Part shown: positions 58,158 to 64,000 of the stretch, piece by piece
How the letters are laid out: every line of letters begins with the position of its first letter
How positions within the stretch are numbered: the stretch's first letter is position 1
NCBI GenBank assembly: GCA_963514095.1
Contig: OY741275.1
Coordinates: 6,364,151 to 6,428,150, forward strand
Direction of reading: 5' to 3'
Length of the DNA: 64,000 nt
Source of the DNA: Eutrigla gurnardus
Lineage: Eukaryota; Chordata; Actinopteri; Perciformes; Triglidae
Translations under genes and position numbers: made by a program
Notes under the pieces: model-generated
Database searches by the model: none
What the model was told of the DNA's origin: nothing
What the model saw: only the letters and a program-made list of their open reading frames with translations

Positions 58158-60253
58158 TTTAGAATTTGTTCCTATTTCATTTAATATTTCACTTTCGTCA
58201 TTTAATATTATTTAAAGTTTCTAGGTTTTCAAATGGCTGCATTTATGTTTTATAAATTAAGGGGAGACGCTTTTGAGAGTTATTGAGCTTCCATAACATG
58301 TTTTCTTTCAGACTAAAGAAAGCATCCAAAATACACATTTAGAAGTTTATTTCACTTTGTCAATTTGTGTCCGTAGATTTCTCCTAATTCCAGCAAAAGT
58401 TTCCATTAAATAATGCCTCATTTGCACATTTAAACATTACATCTCAGAAAACTTAAACATTTAAGAATGAAATAAGTTGGTAATCAACCAGTGAAGTTTC
58501 ATGGTGATATTTGTTGCCCTTTTCGCCTGTAGTGTTTTCAAAATGCATGTAATTTTACAATCAAAGCGGTTTTCTCTAAATGTGTTTTTTCTCAGACTCT
58601 GAGCCAGAAATCTCAGGTTGTTATATCTTAGTCTCATTGTATAACATTGTATTTACTCAAACATGGCAAATAGGGAGTTCTTTAAATGGCTGTTGACAAT
58701 ATATTCTGATTTATGGAGTGATACAAAAATATCTCCAAAATTCACTTAAACGATTTAAAGAATTGTTTACATTAATTTATCCAAAATTCAGATTTCTGTT
58801 TTGAAAATGTATGCAAATTAGCATACATTTAATAAGGTAATTCCTAATTGGCATTCATTAACCTAACATTTGAGAAAACTTGGAATACAAACAATAATTG
58901 TCCTAATGTAAGTAATTAATTGAGGCAATTTCATTGTGATATCTATTAGTTAAATTTTCTACCCTTTTCTCGTCTCAACTTCAATAAAAACATTGTTTTT
59001 CAATCATTTGTAATTGAATTGCTGTAAAATAATATTGTTAAATTGGTTACTTCTACTACTATTTGTGGTTTCATCAATATATTTGAATAATAATGTATAA
59101 TGTAGGCTATTTTTAATATTCAGAGTGAACTCATTATTGTTAGTTACTGAACATGCAAATAATATATACGCATGTCCCACATAATCCCACATCCTCCGAA
59201 TTACAACCCTGTCTGCTAACGACTTTCTCTGCTGCCTGTCTGCAGCCTCGACATTCCTCTGCAGCGTTTACTCAGCTGCCTGCAGCGGCCTCAGCAACAA
59301 GGGATTCGCACCCGCAACCACACCGAGGGCAGACTGACGAGCTTCTGCTTACTGTCCATGCTCACCGGCGCCCCGAACCCCCTCGCATTAATTATAATTA
59401 CATTCCCAGCTTCCTCCTCCTCTTCTTCTTCTCCAGCTTGCATCTGCTCAAAACAGCTCACTGTCACTTCATATATTTGACCGATCTGTCATTAAGAGGA
59501 TGATTTATCCCTGTCAGGGAGCGTCAGTATGAGTAATGTGCAGTAACTGCTCATTGTTTGCTTTTAATTGAGTTTTTTTGGAAGGTTGGATGGTGGGCAG
59601 CCACTTCTCGGCAATGTTTTATTGGTTTTTATTGCCCCAAAGACAGGAACGTGTGGAGAGAGAGAATTATGACGGTGCAAGTCGAGCCAGGAATCGAACA
59701 CACGCAGTCAGAGTACATTTTTCCAGGCGGGAGCGACACTTGTGCGGTCGTTTTTTTGGACTGACCGGGGAGTTCAACAGCGGCTCATCACATCAGTGCG
59801 TTCTTTGTCAAAGGTTGCACAACTCCAGCTGAAAGGTCGCCAGCGATGCACATTTGGTCTTCCACTGGACTGTGAATTTGTATATCTGGAAACTGCCAAC
59901 ACATGTCCTTGTGTAAATCTGTCAATAGTCAACACAGCGAGACAGTTCTGAGCCCACAGGAACTCTGTTTGCATGACAAAGTCAAGTTATCCTTCATTTT
60001 CCCTCAAACTATTTCCTCTTCAGGGACAGCAATTATCTCAACTTGTGGCCTTTTATTAAATATTACTATAAATGTTGTGCAGTAACAGTAAGTTACCTTA
60101 TACATCTCTACAGCAGCTATTTTGTTGTTTACACTGCATCAAATCCACCCTGCACATCCTTACAGCTGCATTACAGAGGGGTTAAGTCACGCCCCTTCAG
60201 GTGGACCACCATGGGACCTCATTCTGGAAAAATATGTACGATAGTCAACGGTA

Positions 60254-60825
60254 AGGATGTAACGTTACTATAACAACAGGTCTCTCTGTGTGTTGGGTAC
60301 CAGGATGTAACGTTACTATAACAACAGATCTCTGTGTGTTGGGTACTAGGATGTAACGTTACTATAACAACAGATCTCTGTGTGTTGGGTACTAGGATGT
60401 AACGTTACTCACACTAACAACAGGTCTCTCTGTGTGTTGGGTACCAGGATGTAACGTTACTATAACAACAGGTCTCTCTGTGTGTTGGGTACCAGGATGT
60501 AACGTTACTATAACAACAGATCTCTGTGTGTTGGGTACTAGGATGTAACGTTACTCACACTAACAACAGGTCTCTCTGTGTGTTGGGTACCAGGATGTAA
60601 CGTTACTATAACAACAGGTCTCTCTGTGTGTTGGGTACCAGGATGTAACGTTACTATAACAACAGGTCTCTCTGTGTGTTGGGTACCAGGATGTAACGTT
60701 ACTATAACAACAGGTCTCTCTGTGTGTTGGGTACTAGGATGTAACGTTACTCACACTAACAACAGGTCTCTCTGTGTGTTGGGTACCAGGATGTAACGTT
60801 ACTCACACTAACAACAGGTCTCTCT
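60254..60825. repeat. 48-53 bp minisatellite, left block (about 12 copies)
   Basis: Unit begins AGGATGTAACGTTACTATAA CAACAGGTCTCTC and continues TGTGTGTTGGGTACC. Two versions alternate: ACTATAAC (48 bp) and ACTCACACTAAC (about 53 bp). The array is interrupted at 60826 by a transposon and resumes at 61744. Confidence 0.95.
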
Positions 60826-61743
60826 TACCCCTTTTCCACCGAGGCATTTTGAGGGCCGGTTCGGAGCCGGTGCCCAATCGCGAACCAGTTCTTCCTGTTT
60901 CCACAGACAAAGAGCCGGCTCTCGGCCTGGAAAACTGGTTCCCGAGCGGCCCCAACTCCTTGCTGGGCTGGAACCGGCCCCGGCTTACGTTAGGGGCTGG
61001 GGGCGGGGTTAACGCTCGAGGCAACGGGGGATAATACGCCGCTGCGGAGTGCGGAGTTTTACTAACGTTACTGTTCCAGTTTCATTTTTACATTGTTTCA
61101 CCTCGTTGCAAACCAACGACACATTTCTGTTTAGCATACCAAGCTAGTGATGACGTTTGTAACAGCAGCAACTAGTGGCTTTAATGTAAGCTGACCAGCT
61201 AGCTAGCCAGCTAGCGTGATATTGCTAACAACAACGTTAGCATGCCACTTTCTGACTGCCGTTGGCTCACTAAACGTTACCAACTACCATCGTAACATAA
61301 CATCTGCCTTCACAGCGTCGTGGACACGTTTGTGATTAAACCGCTGTTCTCTGGTTTGTGTTTGTAGAGCTGTCGGACATCGGCGATATTGAACTGAGGT
61401 CCAACCTGCAGATGACTAAACATCAAACAATCCGATCTATTGATCACACACTGTTCTACACTTTAAAAAATTTTGTGATTTTAGTATTTTGTGTATTTTA
61501 TTGTTATTGTATTATTTGCCAAAATAAACACTTTTTCTGAAGAGACATGTCTGCTATGCTTGAAATTAGCGCTGCAGGGAAACCTCAGACGTATACAGTG
61601 ACGTAATGGCGTGGCTCTTTGGGCTCTCTAGCCGGTGGAAACGCAAACAGGTTCTCAGACGGTTCGCAAGTTGAACCAACTGCGAACCAGCACGGGCACC
61701 GGCCCGGTTCCTGAACTAGGTTCGCGTTGGTGGAAAAGGGGTA
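60826..61743. mobile_element. 918-bp non-autonomous DNA transposon inserted in the minisatellite
   Basis: Perfect 15-bp inverted ends TACCCCTTTTCCACC (60826-60840) and GGTGGAAAAGGGGTA (61729-61743). The flanking repeat shows TCT on both sides (60823-60825 and 61744-61746), which reconstitutes an uninterrupted minisatellite unit and fits a 3-bp target duplication as in PIF/Harbinger-like elements. There is no transposase. The ends also carry GAACC/GGTTC-rich sequence on both sides. Confidence 0.85.
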
Positions 61744-61994
61744 TCTGTGTGTTGGGTACCAGAAGTAACGTTACTATAACAACAGGTCTGTCTGTGTGTT
61801 GGGTACCAGGATATAACGTTACTCACACTAACAACAGGTCTCTCTGTGTGTTCGGTACCAGGATGTAACGTTACTATAACAACAGGTCTCTCTGTGTGTT
61901 CAGTACCAGGATGTAACGTTACTCACACTAACAACAGGTCTCTCTGTTTGTTCAGTACCAGGATGTAACGTCACTCACACTAACAACAGGTCTC
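61744..61994. repeat. 48-53 bp minisatellite, right block (about 5 copies)
   Basis: Continuation of the array at 60254-60825 after the insertion, with more diverged units (AGAAGTAACG, ATATAACG, GTTCAGTACC). Confidence 0.95.
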
Positions 61995-63585
61995 CTTCTT
62001 TCTCGTCCTGCTGATAAAAATAGTCTCTGGATAAAACACTTGAGGTAAGATAACGTTACATTAGTGACGGAACATAGCTACGTTAGCTATCTAGTTAGCA
62101 AGACAAGCTAACGGCCATGTTGGTGACGTATAGCCTATTATGTGAGAAAAGAGATGAAGTTCACTGAGCGGTTTCACACTCAACTAAATGATACAAAAAC
62201 AAACTGACTTGCAATATGATCTTGACATTGACATTGATGTACATCGTATTGCATATCTCTCGCCGTTGACTACCATGTATATATTTTCTGAAATAACGTT
62301 CTGTGGAGAACACTGGAAAGGGCAGCACTTAGCCTCTCTATATAATCTCTTTAACCAAAATTTAAATTTTTACATTTTCATTTCATTATTCATGTTGTTG
62401 ATTCTGCAAACACTGATGTATTGATAAACACGACACTTCAGCTTTTAAGTTAATATGGTGAGCTTGTTGGCATGCAGTTTCTAATTTACAACATACGGGG
62501 AAAAATTCGGAGTCACGTTTCTTACCACTTGGCAAAGGTAAGTCAATTATTCACTGTCTTTTAGCTCTGTTTTTGGTCTCCACCATCTCCTGAGGGAGTT
62601 ATCAGCCTCACTGCTAACGACAGTCTGCCGTTTGTGCTGAGCAGGCGACTTTTAGAATTTACATTTAGGTCATTTATTTTTGAAACACCTTGAATGAAAC
62701 ACCTGCCGGCTGCAGCTGAAAGTGTCAAGAACAGTGAGATATATGCCCCAATAACACAATATAATATAATAAAATGTGTAATAATATCAGCACCAGAATT
62801 CAGGAATCTGCTAAAGAAAATAATGAATCAATAACGAGTGCTTAATGTTGAGGGTCATCAATGAAACAAAGAAGAAATGGTTCCATATGAAAAACATCTC
62901 ACAGCAAAGCTGCAACGGGAGGGAGGGTCAAATAATATAAGCAATAGCATCAATACACTATTTAAATGAATGGTGATATCATTAGGCTATATGAATACAT
63001 TAAGCATATTAGCCTATGATTCAAATTAGAAACAGGCTAATGTCAACACAATTATGGAGTATAATTTATACAGGATGTAAAGTGATGAAATATACAATCC
63101 ATTACTGAAACACTACGTAATCATTCGTACAAACCACTTAAGAATGACTCTGTTCATATGAGGTCCAATGTGCTGAAAAGGCCCTTTAACTGTGTGTGGA
63201 GCTGAGGGGAAGTCACACTCCTTTAACATACACACAGTCAAGTGATAATATCAAAATATCAATAGCCACTTTTCAGAATAAAGGGATTATTTAAAGGCAG
63301 TAATGGCACATCTAATTATTCCCACGACTACTCTTTTGTGTTTTTTTAAAGGTTCTTCTGTACAATGACTGCAGGTAATTTTCTATTAGCACGTTTAAGA
63401 TCTGAATTCTAAAAATGTCTTATATTTTTATTGCAATTTTATTGCCTGAATTCAGTAGAAATGTCATACATGTAGGTCGGACATTATTGAATAATCACAT
63501 TTTTCAATACTGCTACAAAGATCTCAGCCTTAACAAACCCGTTTCAGTCAAATCTTGCTTTATACATTTACTTTTTATTTTTTAG
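61995..63585. other. AT-rich intergenic sequence, no gene recognised
   Basis: No repeat family or coding domain identified. Open frames here are below 80 codons without motifs. Confidence 0.5.
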
Positions 63586-63759
63586 AACGCCAGCCTCCTC
63601 CTCGTCCACCTCCCTTGAAGTGGAAAGACGCATGAGGCAAACAGCCCGAAAGCTTTGACTCGTGGCCAGGACGAAGACGCAGAGGAAGAAGAGGACAGTG
63701 AGATTTGGCAGAACCAGAGAGTCCACTACTACAGTAATGCACCTTTCCAGTTCACATAG
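63586..63759 (+). other. Possible exon of an unidentified gene (acidic open frame)
   Basis: A polypyrimidine stretch and TTTTAG at 63580-63585 make a plausible splice acceptor. The frame open from 63619 to the TAG at 63757-63759 reads HEANSPKALTRGQDEDAEEE EDSEIWQNQRVHYY. The acidic run and charged composition look protein-like. Other frames close earlier, and the acceptor is not in phase with this frame without an internal start or acceptor. A 137-codon minus-strand frame overlaps it. Neither could be assigned. Confidence 0.2.
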
Positions 63760-64000
63760 TAGGGGAAAACACGACAAGCTTTGAGCCATTCTCATGAGGC
63801 TGAACGACCTTCGTGCTGTTTTTGAAGGATTCAGAGATGCTGCGTCCAGACTCCACAGCTCACTAACATTTGGTAAACAAGGAGATGTTTCTGGCAGCTG
63901 AAATCCTCCCAGGAATCGCATGCCTGCTACCAGCAACGAACACGTACGTGGCCTCTGTGTGTGCTTGGTCCTCTCCTCCATGTCGGCAGGACGTCTCTGA
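63760..64000. other. Right window edge, unassigned sequence
   Basis: Unique, GC-balanced sequence without repeats. It could be gene flank belonging to sequence beyond the window. Confidence 0.3.

Larger units (their letters stand above)
53161..60253. other. Intergenic region, no gene recognised
   Basis: Contains a G25 run, a CpG-rich TATA-bearing block (54640-55700), LINE tails near 57840-57946 and 58107-58157, and long AT-rich stretches (58150-59160). GC-balanced parts around 54270-54410 and 57090-57480 might be non-coding conserved elements. No domain-bearing open frame was seen. Confidence 0.55.

Overview
The window is nuclear DNA from a ray-finned (most likely percomorph teleost) fish. 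The signs are a vertebrate mitochondrial tryptophanyl-tRNA synthetase gene split into six short exons, Tc1/mariner and hAT DNA transposons of fish type, L2/Rex-type LINE tails, a tRNA-derived SINE head, dense CA/GT, GATA and ATT microsatellites, and no bacterial-style operons, rRNA or CRISPR arrays.

The only host gene that can be read with confidence is wars2, on the minus strand. All six coding exons are present: exon 1 at 38341-38445, exon 2 at 17134-17394, exon 3 at 12641-12721, exon 4 at 10845-10927, exon 5 at 7521-7639 and exon 6 at 2381-2829. Joined in phase they total 1098 nt, i.e. 365 codons plus a stop. The protein has a basic amphipathic N-terminus, the HIGH-class signature and a KMSKS loop. 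The start codon lies in a CpG-containing proximal promoter with a YY1-like element across the ATG and a CRE-like site.

Most of the remaining sequence is wars2 introns and upstream DNA, heavily colonised by transposons. Intron 4 holds a complete Tc1-like transposon (9037-10667, TA target duplication, 215-bp terminal inverted repeats, uninterrupted 339-residue DD34E transposase). Intron 1 holds a 3.0-kb hAT element (30086-33131, perfect 8-bp target duplication, two introns, one frameshift). Intron 1 also holds a 4-kb element (about 33991-38042) with AACCCAGC-rich inverted ends. That element splits a GATA microsatellite and carries a multi-exon SAM-domain gene plus a small CxxC/H-H zinc-finger-like frame instead of a recognisable transposase; it is the most unusual object here and ends about 300 bp from wars2 exon 1.

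The region upstream of wars2 (38.5-64 kb) has no confident gene. It contains a dead Tc1 copy with a hAT fragment nested in it (45085-46277), two strong hairpins (40721-40783, 43345-43401), a 597-bp TIR-bearing MITE (52564-53160), a CpG-rich TATA-containing block (about 54640-55700), a 48-53 bp minisatellite interrupted by a 918-bp TIR element (60254-61994), and an acidic open frame at the right edge that may be an exon of an unidentified gene. A 17-bp minisatellite with 85-bp higher-order periodicity lies in wars2 intron 5 (5760-6388).

Family names come from motif recognition; no database search was run. Coordinates of diffuse repeats are approximate.
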